DNA of 46,363 bases from Enterococcus columbae (GCA_020742395.1 DYWZ01000056.1:1-46363); one strand, 5' to 3'; positions 32,761-44,377 are shown, numbered from the stretch's first letter. A program made the numbers and translations. The notes: generated from the letters alone by a model not told the origin.

Positions 32761-35403
32761 ATGAAACAATTAACTAGCGCACAAGTTCGTCAAATGTTTT
32801 TAGATTTCTTTAAATCTAAAGGACATTCCATTGAACCAAGTGCCTCATTAATCCCTGTAAATGATCCAACATTATTATGGATTAACTCAGGGGTGGCTAC
32901 CTTGAAAAAATATTTTGATGGTTCTATCGTTCCGGAAAATCCTCGCATTACTAATGCACAAAAATCAATTCGTACTAATGATATTGAAAATGTAGGGAAA
33001 ACAGCGCGCCATCATACAATGTTTGAAATGTTAGGAAATTTCTCAATTGGTGATTACTTTAAACCAGAAGCGATTCATTGGGCTTGGGAATTTTTAACTT
33101 CTCCAGAATGGATGGCTTTTGATCCTGAAAAATTATATGTGACTGTCTATCCAAAAGATACAGAAGCAAAACGCATCTGGCATGAAGAAGTTGGATTGCC
33201 ATTAGATCACATTGTTGAAATTGAAGATAACTTCTGGGATATCGGTGCTGGCCCAAGTGGTCCAGATACTGAAATTTTTTATGATCGCGGTCAAGAGTTT
33301 AATAATGTGGCTGAAGATGATCCAGAAAATTATCCAGGTGGCGAAAATGAACGTTATTTAGAAATTTGGAACTTAGTTTTCTCTGAATTTAACCATAAAC
33401 CAGATGATACTTATGAACCACTACCACATAAAAATATTGATACTGGTATGGGCTTAGAACGGATGGTTTCAATTGTGCAAAATGCACCAACTAATTTTGA
33501 AACTGATTTATTTATGCCAATTATTGAAGAAGTTGAAAAATTAAGTGGACAAGTGAAATATCGCGAAAATGCATTAACTGATATCTCATTTAAAGTGATT
33601 GCGGACCATATCCGTGCGTTATCATTTGCGATTGGTGATGGTGCTTTACCTTCTAATGAAGGACGTGGCTATGTTTTACGTCGTCTATTACGTCGTGCTG
33701 TGATGCATGGTCAAAAATTAGGCATCAAACAAGCCTTTTTATACCGTTTAGTGCCAGTAGTTGGCCATATTATGGAAAGTTATTATCCTGAAGTTTTAGC
33801 TAAACAAGCATTCATTGAAAAAGTTATTCGCACTGAAGAAGAACGCTTCCACGAAACCATTAATGAAGGTTTGGCTATCTTAAATCAATTAATGGCTGAT
33901 TTAAAAGCAGAAGGTAAAGATACTCTGCCAGGTTCTGATATTTTCCGTTTATATGATACGTATGGTTTCCCAGTAGAATTAACTGAAGAAATCGCAATGG
34001 ATGAAGGCTTTAAGATTGATCATCAAGGCTTTGAAACTCAAATGCAAGCACAACGCGATCGTGCACGTGCTGCTCGTAGCAAAGAACTTTCAATGGGCGT
34101 TCAATCTTCTTTATTAACGGATATTAAAGTTGAAAGTAAGTACGTTGGATATGAAACATTAACTAGCGATGCTGAATTATTAATTATTATTAAAGATGAT
34201 CGTTTAGTTGATGGTGCTGATGAAGGCCAAGCTCAGTTAATTTTTGATCAAACACCATTTTATGCTGAAATGGGCGGACAAGTAGCGGATACTGGAGAAA
34301 TCATTGATGCACATGGTCAACTTGTTGCTGAAGTAACCGATGTGAAAAAAGCACCAAATGGTCAATTCTTACACACCGTTAACTTAAGACAAGCGCTATC
34401 TGTTGGAATGCAATATCACTTAGTAGTGGATGTTTTAAGACATCAGCGCATTATCAAAAATCATACAGCTACGCACCTTCTACACAAAGCCTTAAAAGAA
34501 GTACTAGGCAGCCACGCAAACCAAGCAGGTTCATTAGTTACTCCAGATCATTTACGTTTTGACTTTACGCATTTTGGTCAAGTAACGCCAGAAGAATTGG
34601 CTCAGATGGAACGCATTGTTAATGAAAAGATTTGGGAAGCATTACCTGTTGTAACTATTGAAACCGATATTGATTCTGCTAAAGCAATGGGAGCAATGGC
34701 TTTATTTGGTGAAAAATATGGTCAATTTGTGCGCGTGGTCAATGTTGCTGACTGGTCAATTGAATTATGTGGGGGAAATCATGTTGAAAATACTGAAAAT
34801 ATCGGTATCTTCAAGATTATTTCTGAATCAGGGATTGGTGCAGGTGTCCGTCGTATCGAAGCCGTTACAAGTAAGGCAGCTTATGAATTACTAGATGCAC
34901 AAGAACAATTACTAAAAGAAGTCGCTCATTTAGTGAAAGCACCACAAGTCAAAAATGCTGTAACTAAAGTTGAACAACTACAACAACAATTACGTGAATT
35001 GCAAAAAGAAAATGAATCACTAGCAAGTAAGTTGGCTAATCAACAAGCTGCAGATATCTTTAACGAGGTCAAAGAAAGCAATGGTTATAGTTATATCGCT
35101 AGCCAGGTTCAAGTCAAAGATATGAATCAATTGCGTCAATTAGCGGACCAATGGAAACAAAAAGTAACTTCAGATGTGTTAGTTTTAGCTACTGCTAATG
35201 ATGGAAAGGTTTCATTGCTAGCAGCAATTAGTGAAGCTGGACTTGCTAAAGGCTTAAAAGCAGGTGATTTAATCAAAGCCATCGCACCTAAAGTAGGTGG
35301 TGGTGGCGGTGGCCGTGCTGATATGGCACAAGCTGGTGGTAAAAACCCTGAAGGTATTAAAGCAGCACTAGAAGCAGTGGCTGAATATTTAGCAAACGCC
35401 TAA
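32761..35403 (+). CDS. alaS: Alanyl-tRNA synthetase
   Basis: Charges tRNA-Ala. The N-terminal class II catalytic core includes [13 protein letters not shown] and motif 2-type [33 protein letters not shown]. The editing domain has [11 protein letters not shown] and CGGNHV, together the zinc/editing site. The C-Ala end has the glycine loop [15 protein letters not shown]. Length 880 aa is full. It is under T-box control and ends at a strong terminator. Confidence 0.98.
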   Translation: MKQLTSAQVRQMFLDFFKSKGHSIEPSASLIPVNDPTLLWINSGVATLKKYFDGSIVPENPRITNAQKSIRTNDIENVGKTARHHTMFEMLGNFSIGDYFKPEAIHWAWEFLTSPEWMAFDPEKLYVTVYPKDTEAKRIWHEEVGLPLDHIVEIEDNFWDIGAGPSGPDTEIFYDRGQEFNNVAEDDPENYPGGENERYLEIWNLVFSEFNHKPDDTYEPLPHKNIDTGMGLERMVSIVQNAPTNFETDLFMPIIEEVEKLSGQVKYRENALTDISFKVIADHIRALSFAIGDGALPSNEGRGYVLRRLLRRAVMHGQKLGIKQAFLYRLVPVVGHIMESYYPEVLAKQAFIEKVIRTEEERFHETINEGLAILNQLMADLKAEGKDTLPGSDIFRLYDTYGFPVELTEEIAMDEGFKIDHQGFETQMQAQRDRARAARSKELSMGVQSSLLTDIKVESKYVGYETLTSDAELLIIIKDDRLVDGADEGQAQLIFDQTPFYAEMGGQVADTGEIIDAHGQLVAEVTDVKKAPNGQFLHTVNLRQALSVGMQYHLVVDVLRHQRIIKNHTATHLLHKALKEVLGSHANQAGSLVTPDHLRFDFTHFGQVTPEELAQMERIVNEKIWEALPVVTIETDIDSAKAMGAMALFGEKYGQFVRVVNVADWSIELCGGNHVENTENIGIFKIISESGIGAGVRRIEAVTSKAAYELLDAQEQLLKEVAHLVKAPQVKNAVTKVEQLQQQLRELQKENESLASKLANQQAADIFNEVKESNGYSYIASQVQVKDMNQLRQLADQWKQKVTSDVLVLATANDGKVSLLAAISEAGLAKGLKAGDLIKAIAPKVGGGGGGRADMAQAGGKNPEGIKAALEAVAEYLANA

Positions 35404-35407
35404 TATA

Positions 35408-35452
35408 AAAAAATTGGCTATTCAACAATTTTGTTGAATAGCCAGTTTTTTT
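35408..35452 (+). terminator. alaS terminator
   Basis: TGGCTATTCAACAA and TTGTTGAATAGCCA form a 14-bp stem, followed by a T run. Confidence 0.92.
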
Positions 35453-35486
35453 ATACGCAAGTTACTAATTTGTAGACCAAGTTAGT

Positions 35487-36170
35487 TTACTGCATCTTAT
35501 CTAGTGCTTTTTTGTACTTGTAACGATAAATACTTTGACTAAATGCTAACCAAACAAATAAAAGTACAATCCAGTAGATTGAAAGAAAATCAAAATGTTT
35601 GCTCAAAAAGGCAACACAAAATGCCCCAGCAAAAAACGCTAATACAACATAAAAGTAATGGAAGAATAGTTGTAGCTTTTGTTTATCGTTTGTTTCTAAG
35701 TAATCAAAAAGGTTGGTCGCCATTGACTTAAGATTACCTGTAGTCATAATACTCGTGTAAGCAATCCCATTGATTTTTTCAAAGCTACACCATTGCATGG
35801 CTGTGCAAAATGAAATAATAATAGTAATGATAGTTACTGGCAATAAATGGATGAATAAAGCCAGCAGTAAAAAGGCAATGCATTCAAAATAAATAATACC
35901 TAAACGCCAAAATGGATGATGTTGCTTTCGAAAATAAGTAATAAGATATTTTGTTATAACAATACCTAAGAAGAAAAATAAGGTAGAAAGTAGTTTTTCG
36001 CCAACAAGCGTATATTCTCCCTTAACTCCATTGATGATCGCTAAAACTAAGTTTCCGGTCTGAGTAGCTGCAAATGTATTAAAATGAAAGTAAGTAAATG
36101 CATCGATACCACCACCGATAAAGGTAAGTAATAAGCCGACAAAACGATGTTCGTGGAAATCGCTATGCAT
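35487..36170 (-). CDS. DUF1275 (YoaK-type) membrane protein
   Basis: A 227 aa protein with six hydrophobic segments. LTFIGGGIDAFTYFHF, ATQTGNLVLAIINGVKG and the TSIMTTGNLKSMA loop are the recurring DUF1275 signatures. The family is widespread in bacteria and its transported or sensed substrate is unknown. Ribosome binding site AAGGAGAT. It ends close to the convergent alaS terminator and is probably transcribed alone, as a terminator separates it from the next minus-strand gene. Confidence 0.85.
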   Translation of the reverse strand: MHSDFHEHRFVGLLLTFIGGGIDAFTYFHFNTFAATQTGNLVLAIINGVKGEYTLVGEKLLSTLFFFLGIVITKYLITYFRKQHHPFWRLGIIYFECIAFLLLALFIHLLPVTIITIIISFCTAMQWCSFEKINGIAYTSIMTTGNLKSMATNLFDYLETNDKQKLQLFFHYFYVVLAFFAGAFCVAFLSKHFDFLSIYWIVLLFVWLAFSQSIYRYKYKKALDKMQ

Positions 36171-36257
36171 GATTGATTACATCTCCTTAAACTAAAAGTA
36201 ATTACATGGATAAGCATAGGTTATTTTCATAAAAATTTCAATATTTATTGAAAAAAT

Positions 36258-36305
36258 AAAATGACTCCTAAAACTTGTATAAAAACAAATTTCAAGAGTC
36301 ATTTT
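36258..36305 (-). terminator. Terminator of the DUF308 gene
   Basis: AAAATGACTC and GAGTCATTTT form the outer stem, with weaker inner pairing; the left A tract gives the T run on the minus strand. Confidence 0.7.
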
Positions 36306-36318
36306 AAGTTACATCAAT

Positions 36319-36858
36319 TTAAAAGACTTTCCGATTACGCATTTGGAAATAATTAATAATATTTTGGATTCCTAAAACAATTAGAATTAAACCACCAAAT
36401 TGTAAAATAGCTAGGACACTACTGAAAGGATTTAATAAAATAATCAATCCACCAATAATAATCAAAACACTAATCGTAATGCCAAACCATTGGTTTTGTT
36501 GAACACTACGTTGGTTTAATCGCAGCATTAACTGGCTAACTCCAGAGATTAAAATACCAATCCCAACAATAATTGGAAAAATAGATAATAAAGCTCTAGC
36601 TAAAAAGAAAACAATCGCTGCGGCAATTAATAAAGATACCCCAATCATCATTCGACTATCATAATAGCCCATTTTACGCTTAAATTGATAAGAAGATATG
36701 ATGGCTTTTAATCCATATATGAATAAAATTAAGGAAAGGGTAGAGATAAAAAGATTAAATGATTGATTTGGTTTTAAGGCAATTGGCAATCCTAATATGA
36801 TATAAATAATGCCTAAAATTAATTGATTGGTTTGGATAGTACGAAATAATTGATTCAT
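36319..36858 (-). CDS. DUF308 (HdeD-type) membrane protein
   Basis: A 179 aa protein with six closely spaced membrane helices in pairs joined by short basic loops (KRKMG, RLNQRS). Repeats such as IIYIILGLPIAL, IGIGILISGVSQL and IVLGIQNIINYF fit the short internal repeat of DUF308/HdeD proteins. In enterobacteria HdeD is tied to acid resistance; no function is known here. Ribosome binding site AAGGAGT. Confidence 0.75.
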   Translation of the reverse strand: MNQLFRTIQTNQLILGIIYIILGLPIALKPNQSFNLFISTLSLILFIYGLKAIISSYQFKRKMGYYDSRMMIGVSLLIAAAIVFFLARALLSIFPIIVGIGILISGVSQLMLRLNQRSVQQNQWFGITISVLIIIGGLIILLNPFSSVLAILQFGGLILIVLGIQNIINYFQMRNRKVF

Positions 36859-36965
36859 AATGATACTCCTTTGCTACGTATTTTAAATAAGAATATTTAT
36901 AGGTTAAAAATAATTGATATCGAGTAAACTTCTTGTTTTCATTATAGCGTATTTATCTATAAAAG

Positions 36966-36987
36966 TGTAATGATTGTTATCATTACA
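36966..36987. promoter_or_regulatory. 9-bp inverted repeat, possible operator
   Basis: TGTAATGAT-TGTT-ATCATTACA is a perfect inverted repeat in the 201-nt divergent gap between the DUF308 gene and rexB. The arms resemble Fur-superfamily operator halves (TGATAAT/ATTATCA). It has no T tract and is not a terminator. Confidence 0.5.
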
Positions 36988-37059
36988 TACGCAACTTTCA
37001 ATAATCTATGTTAGAATGAATATGCGTCAATTATTGGACTTTAGATGGGAGGAAAAAAG

Positions 37060-40000
37060 ATGCCACTACAATTTCATTATGGTTTAGGTAGTGCTGATCA
37101 TTTACCACATTTGTTACATGAAGCACATGCCTGGCTTGTAAATAAAGAACGCCAAGTCATTTTTATTGTTCCAAATTATAATAAATTTGAACGAGAAATG
37201 GAAATTTTACAAAGTTATCAAAAACAATATAACTATGGTAACTCTTTTGCCAGCATTCAACTACAAATTTTTAGTTTTCAACGTCTAAGTTGGTTTTACT
37301 TACAAAATCTTCCCATTGCATTTTCTCAACCATTAAATCTAGTGGGTAAAGAAATGATTTTACGCCAAGTATTACTTGAACAAAAAGAAAACCTAATCAT
37401 GTACCGAGGAGAAGTTGAGAATAAAGGTTTTATTCAGCAGATATTAGATTTGTTTCAAGAGTTAGAAAACGGCCAATTAACTATGGAACAATTACTAATA
37501 GAAACTAGTGCTAATCTGAGTGATGATAGCGATTTATCTACAAAGATTCAGGAATTAACCTTGATTCACCAAGCATTTAATGAAAAACTTGCTTATTTAA
37601 ATTATCCTAATCAATCCATCCATCAACATTTTTTAGATGTTTTAAATCGATTAGATTCTCCAAAGGCAACTGATGATTTCTTTGGATTCTATCAATCCAA
37701 ATTACAGCAACAATTAAACGATACATTATTTATCGTGACTGGTTTTTCTGAGTTTTCAGGAGAAGAATACCAGATTTTAAGTCATTTAGTTAAACAAGCA
37801 ACGGTTTACATAGATATTATACTTGATAATCCTAAAAAAAGTTATGCGCCTTTAGATGTATTTTATTCAAGTAGTCAAACTTATCAAAAACTACTAAGTA
37901 TTGCCAAGGAAAATCAACTAACAGTTTATTTGGATAAAAAAATTCAAGGAGAAACAAAAGATTGGTTGCAAACTATCGAAAATATCTGGTTAAATGAAAA
38001 ATTTCAAGTAGAACCGGTTAATCAACAACAGTTAAGTCAACATCTACATTTATGGAAAGTCGAAAATCCACAAGAAGAATTGCGGAAAGTGGCGGTTACT
38101 ATTAAGCAATTATTACTTGAAAATACTCAATTGCGCTTACGTGATATTCAACTATTGATGCCAAATATCGAAAGTTATCGACCATATATCCAATATGTAT
38201 TTGATGAAGCTCAACTACCATTTTATTTAGATACACCTAAACAAATGGCCAATCATCCTTTGATAGATTTACTAAAAAGTTTGTTTGCCTTTAAAAAGTA
38301 TTATTTTCAGTCAAGCGATGTCATGTATTTTTTAAAGACAGAATTATACATTCCTAAAGAATTATTCACTGATGCAATAGATGATATTCTTTATCAAGAT
38401 CTTTTCCGTAGACAAGTGGATCAGTTAGAAAATGTTGTTTTAAGTTATCAATTTCAAGGTGTTGATTGGGCAGTAGATCGTGAATGGGAATTGATTTATA
38501 CGTCTGGTCTTAAAGAAAAAGATGAAGCCTTACGTAATAAAGAGTTACAGATGAATCGTATTCGTAAAGTTTTTTATGAGCAAGTAGTGACTTTTATTCA
38601 AAAAATCAATCAAATAAAAACGTTTGGTGAAATGATTGAGCAATTATATGATTGGCTAGTTACTTGCGGAATTGAAAGTGAACTAAAAAATTGGCGTGAT
38701 CAAGCGATTAAAGAGAATGATTTAATCAAAGCCCGTTTACACGAACAATCATGGCAAGCCTTAATGGATATTTTTGATCAATTTTATGATATATATGCTA
38801 AGGAACCTTTTGATTTTGCGTTGTTTGAGGCTATTTTATTTAGTGCAATTGATAATTATCAATTTAGTCAGATTCCCTCAACGATTGATCAAATTCAAAT
38901 CAATCGTTTGGAATTAGTTCGTCCAAGACAAGCAAAAATTACTTTTATTCTAGGGCTCACAGAAGGCGCTTTTCCTAGAAAGTTTGATAATCAGACACTT
39001 CTTTCAAATGAAGATCGGATAGTTTTACAAGGCTATTTACAAACAAATCAAGTATTAAAACATGCGACAACTTATCAAAGTTTGAAGGAAAATTTTATTG
39101 CATACAGTGCATGGCTAGCAGCTAGCGAGCAACTTTATCTATCTTATCCATTGAATATTGATGATAAACAAAATTTTAAACCTTCGCCATATTTACTTCG
39201 GATTGCCAAAACTAGTCAATTAGATTTTGAACTGCAGCAAAGTCTACAAGTAGACAGTTTACCCAATAATTACTTAGTCAGTATGCGTGGGCTAATTCGC
39301 CAATTAACATTATTAAAACGTTTATCACAAGAAGTAAGAGAAGGTATAGCGACTCAATGGTTATATTTAGAAAAAGAATTATTGCAATCTGATTTAGCGC
39401 CACTTGCTAAACAAATATTTGCTAGTTTATTCCATAAAAATACAACGGTTGATTTAATGCCACAATTAGCAGAAGACTTATATGGTAAGGAGTTATATAG
39501 TTCTATTTCTTCTTTGGAAACTTTTTATCAATGTCAATATCGCTATTATTTAAATTATGGCTTACATCTGAAAGAAAGAGAACGTTTAACTTTAGATGCC
39601 GCATTAACAGGAACGTATTTTCATGATGCGTTAGAGCGTGTAGTACAACAAGTAATTGATGAAAAAATTGATTTTCACGAATTAAGTGATGAAAAACGAC
39701 AAGCTTTATTGGATAAGATTTTAAAAGCGTTATTATCTGAATCGCGTTATCGTTTGTTAACTCGTTCTAAACGAATGGCCTTTATCCGGCAACAATTAGA
39801 AAAAACGATTAATCAAATGTTTTGGGTCATTCAACATCAAAGTAATCGTACAAAATTGGCACCAAAATTTACTGAAATTCTTTTTGGTAGTTTGGCAGGT
39901 AAAAAAGGGATTAGTAGTATAGATATCGAGTTAACAAATAACCATCAAATTCATTTACGTGGAAAAATCGACCGTTTGGATCTATTCCAGCATGAAAATC

Positions 40001-40629
40001 AACATTTTTTAAGTGTAGTGGATTATAAATCAGGGAATAAACAATTTGATTTAACTGATTTTTACGCAGGATTGACGATGCAATTGATTACCTATTTAGA
40101 TGTTGCGATCAAATATGTTACTTCAACCATGTCTGCTAATCAAAAGGATGTTGTGCCATTAGGTGCTTATTATTTACATGTTTATCGACCAAATCTATCT
40201 AGTAATGATACTTTAGAAGATATTATCAAAAAATATCGTTATGCTGGTCTATTTTTAAATGATCCTAAGTATTTCGATATTATGGATCCGACTTTATCTG
40301 AAAAACAACAATCTTTAGTTTTCCCGGTACAGGTAAATAAAGATGGTAATTATAAAATAGCTACTCGTAGTGATAATAAGTTCTATACCGAACAAGAAAT
40401 CCAAGAATTAATTGAAATCAATACAAACAATATGCGTAAAGCAGGTGAAAAACTTTATCAAGGCGAAGTAAAAATCAACCCATACTACAAACCAAGTAGT
40501 GAAATGCGGGCTTGTAGTACTTGTCCGTTTAGAAGTGTTTGTCAATTCGATGTCTTATTGCCAGAAAATCAATATCGTCGAATTGAAAAAATCAATAAAA
40601 CAGATATTTTAGCAAGTAGAGGTGAGTGA
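37060..40629 (+). CDS. rexB: ATP-dependent helicase/nuclease subunit RexB (AddB)
   Basis: Subunit of the RexAB/AddAB enzyme that resects double-strand breaks to Chi-type sites before RecA loading. The N-terminal helicase-like part lacks a convincing Walker A, as in lactic-acid-bacterial RexB. The C-terminal nuclease shows RGKIDRLD and VVDYKSGNKQF. The iron-sulfur staple is formed by one cysteine in FYQCQYRYYLNYG and the trio CSTCPFRSVC. Start ATG 37060 behind GGGAGG gives 1189 aa; the in-frame ATG at 37045 overlaps that site. The 3' end abuts rexA. Confidence 0.93.
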   Translation: MPLQFHYGLGSADHLPHLLHEAHAWLVNKERQVIFIVPNYNKFEREMEILQSYQKQYNYGNSFASIQLQIFSFQRLSWFYLQNLPIAFSQPLNLVGKEMILRQVLLEQKENLIMYRGEVENKGFIQQILDLFQELENGQLTMEQLLIETSANLSDDSDLSTKIQELTLIHQAFNEKLAYLNYPNQSIHQHFLDVLNRLDSPKATDDFFGFYQSKLQQQLNDTLFIVTGFSEFSGEEYQILSHLVKQATVYIDIILDNPKKSYAPLDVFYSSSQTYQKLLSIAKENQLTVYLDKKIQGETKDWLQTIENIWLNEKFQVEPVNQQQLSQHLHLWKVENPQEELRKVAVTIKQLLLENTQLRLRDIQLLMPNIESYRPYIQYVFDEAQLPFYLDTPKQMANHPLIDLLKSLFAFKKYYFQSSDVMYFLKTELYIPKELFTDAIDDILYQDLFRRQVDQLENVVLSYQFQGVDWAVDREWELIYTSGLKEKDEALRNKELQMNRIRKVFYEQVVTFIQKINQIKTFGEMIEQLYDWLVTCGIESELKNWRDQAIKENDLIKARLHEQSWQALMDIFDQFYDIYAKEPFDFALFEAILFSAIDNYQFSQIPSTIDQIQINRLELVRPRQAKITFILGLTEGAFPRKFDNQTLLSNEDRIVLQGYLQTNQVLKHATTYQSLKENFIAYSAWLAASEQLYLSYPLNIDDKQNFKPSPYLLRIAKTSQLDFELQQSLQVDSLPNNYLVSMRGLIRQLTLLKRLSQEVREGIATQWLYLEKELLQSDLAPLAKQIFASLFHKNTTVDLMPQLAEDLYGKELYSSISSLETFYQCQYRYYLNYGLHLKERERLTLDAALTGTYFHDALERVVQQVIDEKIDFHELSDEKRQALLDKILKALLSESRYRLLTRSKRMAFIRQQLEKTINQMFWVIQHQSNRTKLAPKFTEILFGSLAGKKGISSIDIELTNNHQIHLRGKIDRLDLFQHENQHFLSVVDYKSGNKQFDLTDFYAGLTMQLITYLDVAIKYVTSTMSANQKDVVPLGAYYLHVYRPNLSSNDTLEDIIKKYRYAGLFLNDPKYFDIMDPTLSEKQQSLVFPVQVNKDGNYKIATRSDNKFYTEQEIQELIEINTNNMRKAGEKLYQGEVKINPYYKPSSEMRACSTCPFRSVCQFDVLLPENQYRRIEKINKTDILASRGE

Positions 40630-40630
40630 A

Positions 40631-43600
40631 TTGGGAAAAGAAATACCATTAAAACCAGCAAATGAACGCTTTACTGATACACAGTGGCAAGCGATTTTTG
40701 ATGGTGGGGATAATTTGTTAGTTTCAGCATCGGCTGGTTCGGGGAAAACAACGGTATTAGTTCGACGAGTGATTGAAGCATTAAATCGTGGCCAAGAAAT
40801 CGATCGTCTGTTAATCGTGACTTTTACTGAGGCTGCGGCTAACGAGATGAAAGAACGAATTCATGAAGCTTTACAAAAGGCAATCAATCATGAAACTGAT
40901 GAAATAAGACGTCAACATTTCTTACAACAATTAATTAAGCTACCATCTGCACAAATCTCAACTTTACATTCATTTTGCTTAGCAGTGATTCGCAAGTATT
41001 ATTATTTGATTGATTTAGATCCTAATTTCCGCTTACTAAGTGATGAAACGGAACAAGCATTATTAATGGAAGAAGTTTGGCAAAACTTGATTGAAGAAAA
41101 ATATGCAAGTGAAGATCAGCAGTTTTATCTGTTAGCAGAAGCATTTGCTAATGATCGCTCTGATGAAGGGTTAACACAGTTAATTATGGGTTTATATCGT
41201 TTCTCAAGAGCCAATGCTAAGCCTAATCAGTGGCTAAATGAGTTAGTGAATAGTTATGATACAACTCTAACTTTAGCCGAGCAACCAATTTTTAAAGCCT
41301 ATTTACAACCGATGCTATTGGATGTTTTAAATGAAATAAAAAATTACTTAACATTGGCTCAATCCATTGTGCAACCAACAGCTTTAACTAAGGTACAACA
41401 GTGTTTAGTAGATGATCAAGCCCAAATTGCTGCTATCATTAATGCATTAGACCAACAACAAGTTGAGCAAGCATATCAGCTAATCGATTCACTTAGCTTT
41501 AAACGTTATCCAGTAGTTCGTTCAGATAATGAAGACAGTGCGTTTTCTATCCAAGCAAAGCTTTATCGCGAATCAGCTAAGGAAACGAGTAAATTATTAA
41601 AAGATTTATGGCCATATGATCCCAACCAAACATTGACTTTGCTAACACAAAGTCAACCAATTGTCTGTGAAGCGGCTAAATTAACTCAAGCATTTATTCA
41701 GGCGTTTAATCAGGCAAAATTATCAAAAAGTGTATTGGATTTTAACGATTTAGAGCACTATGCCTTAGAAATTTTAGCTGGTAATAATGAAGGATCGATT
41801 GCTAGTCAATATTATCGCCAAACTTTTGATGAAGTGTTGGTCGATGAATATCAAGATGTCAATCGTTTGCAAGAAGCAATCATTTACTGGGTAAGCCAAG
41901 AAAATCAACCTGGTAATATGTTTATGGTAGGGGATGTGAAACAATCAATTTACGCGTTCAGACAGGCAGACCCTACACTATTTATTGAAAAATATCTAAA
42001 GTTTGGTCAAAACGAAGATGGTCGACGAATTATCTTGGCAGAAAATTTCCGTTCGCGAAAAGAAGTTTTGGATTTTACAAACTTTATTTTTGAACAATTA
42101 ATGGACGAAAAAGTCGGTCAAATCGCTTATGATGAGGCGGCTAAATTAAAGTTTGGTTTTCCTAATTTTCCAGAAAGTGATCAATTTGACACGGAATTGT
42201 TACTATATTTAAATGAAAAAGCAGCAGAACGAGAGGAACTTGAATGGAATATCGATACGAAAGCACAAGGTGAATTGATGATTGTTGCGAAGAAAATTCG
42301 TGAGTTAATCGATAGCGATTATCAAATTTATGATAAAAAATTACAAACTAATCGTTCGGTAACTTATCGTGATTTTGTCATTCTAACCCCAACACGTAAC
42401 AATCATTTAACCTTGATTGATTTATTTGCCCAACTTAAGATACCGGTTGAGCTTGCTGATGCTCAAAATTATTTTCAGGCTACCGAAGTTCAACAGATTT
42501 TGGCTTTATTACAGATTATTGATAATCCATTACAAGATATTCCATTGGTCGCTGTATTGAGATCGCCAATTGTTGGTCTTAACGAACAAGATTTGGCACA
42601 AATCCGCTTAGTTGCTAAGACAGAGTATTTTTATGAAGCGTTAATTGCTGCTTTGGATCATAGTTTTACTTTTAGTCAAAAAATCCAACGTTTTATTCAA
42701 CAACTAAAGAATTGGCGCAAACTAGCACGAACTGATTCAATTGAAAAGTTACTTTGGACTATTTATGATGAAACTGGCTTTTTAGATTATGTCGGTGGTA
42801 TGGCCTCGGGTAGACAACGTCAAACGAATTTATTAGCGTTTATTACTCGAGCACAAGCCTATGAACAAAGTAGTTTTAAAGGTGTCTATCAATTTGTTCG
42901 CTTTATTCAAAAAATGCAAGAAAAATCTAATGATCTTGCTAAACCTGTAAGTGAAATGCACGAAGATGCTGTTAGAGTCATGACTATTCATGCCAGTAAA
43001 GGACTAGAGTTTCCGATAGTTTTTGTAGTAGATTTAGCTAAGAGATTTAACTATAGCGATTTAAATGAACGCTATATACTTGACGAACATCTAGGGGCAG
43101 GAATAAAGTATCGTGATGACCATTATGTTCAGTATGATACTTTACCTTATTTAGCCATTAAACAAATAAAACTTAAAAAAATGTTGTCAGAAGAAATGCG
43201 TAAATTATATGTTGCTTTAACTCGTGCAGAACAAAAACTATTTTTAGTAGGGACCTATGCAAGTCAAGAACAAGCCATAAAGGAATGGCAAAAAGCTTTA
43301 GCACAAGACGAAATAATTTTAAGTAGTAATTTACGCTTAAGTAGAAGTGGTAATTTTCTAAATTGGTTAGGTTATTGTTTGATTCGTCATCCACAATGTG
43401 CGCAATATTTTGATGAATCCTATGAAAGACATAAAACAATCGATAGTCCAGCAAGGTTTAAAATTGCTTGGTTTACAGAAAATGATTTAGTCCCAATCAT
43501 GGAGCAACAATCCTCTAGTAAGCCAGCCGAAATAGAGCAAATTTTTGATGTAAAAAATGAAAATCAAACAGTTGCTCAATTAAAAGAACGCCTTAAATAT

Positions 43601-44329
43601 CAATATCCATATATTCGTTCGACGAAGACTGCCAATTATCAATCAGTTTCAGAACTAAAACGAATGTATGAAGATCCTGATGAACAACATTTAAATAAAT
43701 TAGTCTGGCAAGATCGTTGGCAACAAGAACAACGTCAAGCTTGGCGCTTTGTAAATGATGAATTGGCAAAGCCGAAATTCAGCCAAATGTCTGATAAAAA
43801 ACTTTTAACAGGTGCACAGATTGGTATAGCTACTCACAAATTATTGCAATTATTACCGCTAAACCAGGAAATTAATGAGAGTTTTTTAAAAGATTTTTCA
43901 CAGCATTTGATGGAACAAGGAATTTTTACGCCTGAAATGGTTACTCAATTACGCTTTCAATCTATTTTGTGGTTTTTAACTACGCCATTAGGTCAAAGGT
44001 TAATTAAACACGGTTATCATAAACGTGAAGTCCCTTTTGCAATGCTAAAGCAAGCAAATCAAATTTTTGAAGAGTTTGACGAAGAAGAGTCAGCAATTTT
44101 GATCCATGGAGTTATTGATGGTTATTTTATTGAAGAAGACGGCATTGTACTATTTGATTTTAAAACAGATTATTTTGCCGAGAAAGATAAAGTAGAACAA
44201 TTAGCCAAAACACGATACTATGGGCAATTGCAACTATACGCACAAGCACTAAGTGAATCATATGAAATGCCTGTAAAAGAAAAATATTTGGTTTTATTAA
44301 ATCATCAACAGATTATTGCTTGTTCGTAA
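40631..44329 (+). CDS. rexA: ATP-dependent helicase/nuclease subunit RexA (AddA)
   Basis: UvrD-type helicase with a C-terminal RecB-like nuclease, partner of RexB. Walker A is SASAGSGKTTVLV, motif Ia TFTEAAANEMKERI, motif II VDEYQDVN, motif III GDVKQSIYAFRQA, motif V MTIHASKGLEFPIVF, motif VI LYVALTRAEQKL. The nuclease has HGVIDGYF and LFDFKTDYF near residue 1170. I prefer TTG 40631, since GAGG lies eight bases upstream; GTG 40622 is possible and would overlap rexB by eight bases. Either way the two genes are translationally coupled. Length 1232 aa is usual. Confidence 0.94.
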   Translation: MGKEIPLKPANERFTDTQWQAIFDGGDNLLVSASAGSGKTTVLVRRVIEALNRGQEIDRLLIVTFTEAAANEMKERIHEALQKAINHETDEIRRQHFLQQLIKLPSAQISTLHSFCLAVIRKYYYLIDLDPNFRLLSDETEQALLMEEVWQNLIEEKYASEDQQFYLLAEAFANDRSDEGLTQLIMGLYRFSRANAKPNQWLNELVNSYDTTLTLAEQPIFKAYLQPMLLDVLNEIKNYLTLAQSIVQPTALTKVQQCLVDDQAQIAAIINALDQQQVEQAYQLIDSLSFKRYPVVRSDNEDSAFSIQAKLYRESAKETSKLLKDLWPYDPNQTLTLLTQSQPIVCEAAKLTQAFIQAFNQAKLSKSVLDFNDLEHYALEILAGNNEGSIASQYYRQTFDEVLVDEYQDVNRLQEAIIYWVSQENQPGNMFMVGDVKQSIYAFRQADPTLFIEKYLKFGQNEDGRRIILAENFRSRKEVLDFTNFIFEQLMDEKVGQIAYDEAAKLKFGFPNFPESDQFDTELLLYLNEKAAEREELEWNIDTKAQGELMIVAKKIRELIDSDYQIYDKKLQTNRSVTYRDFVILTPTRNNHLTLIDLFAQLKIPVELADAQNYFQATEVQQILALLQIIDNPLQDIPLVAVLRSPIVGLNEQDLAQIRLVAKTEYFYEALIAALDHSFTFSQKIQRFIQQLKNWRKLARTDSIEKLLWTIYDETGFLDYVGGMASGRQRQTNLLAFITRAQAYEQSSFKGVYQFVRFIQKMQEKSNDLAKPVSEMHEDAVRVMTIHASKGLEFPIVFVVDLAKRFNYSDLNERYILDEHLGAGIKYRDDHYVQYDTLPYLAIKQIKLKKMLSEEMRKLYVALTRAEQKLFLVGTYASQEQAIKEWQKALAQDEIILSSNLRLSRSGNFLNWLGYCLIRHPQCAQYFDESYERHKTIDSPARFKIAWFTENDLVPIMEQQSSSKPAEIEQIFDVKNENQTVAQLKERLKYQYPYIRSTKTANYQSVSELKRMYEDPDEQHLNKLVWQDRWQQEQRQAWRFVNDELAKPKFSQMSDKKLLTGAQIGIATHKLLQLLPLNQEINESFLKDFSQHLMEQGIFTPEMVTQLRFQSILWFLTTPLGQRLIKHGYHKREVPFAMLKQANQIFEEFDEEESAILIHGVIDGYFIEEDGIVLFDFKTDYFAEKDKVEQLAKTRYYGQLQLYAQALSESYEMPVKEKYLVLLNHQQIIACS

Positions 44330-44377
44330 ATGACTACATACTTTTTATTAAGATTCTTTGAAAAATTAATTGAAAGA

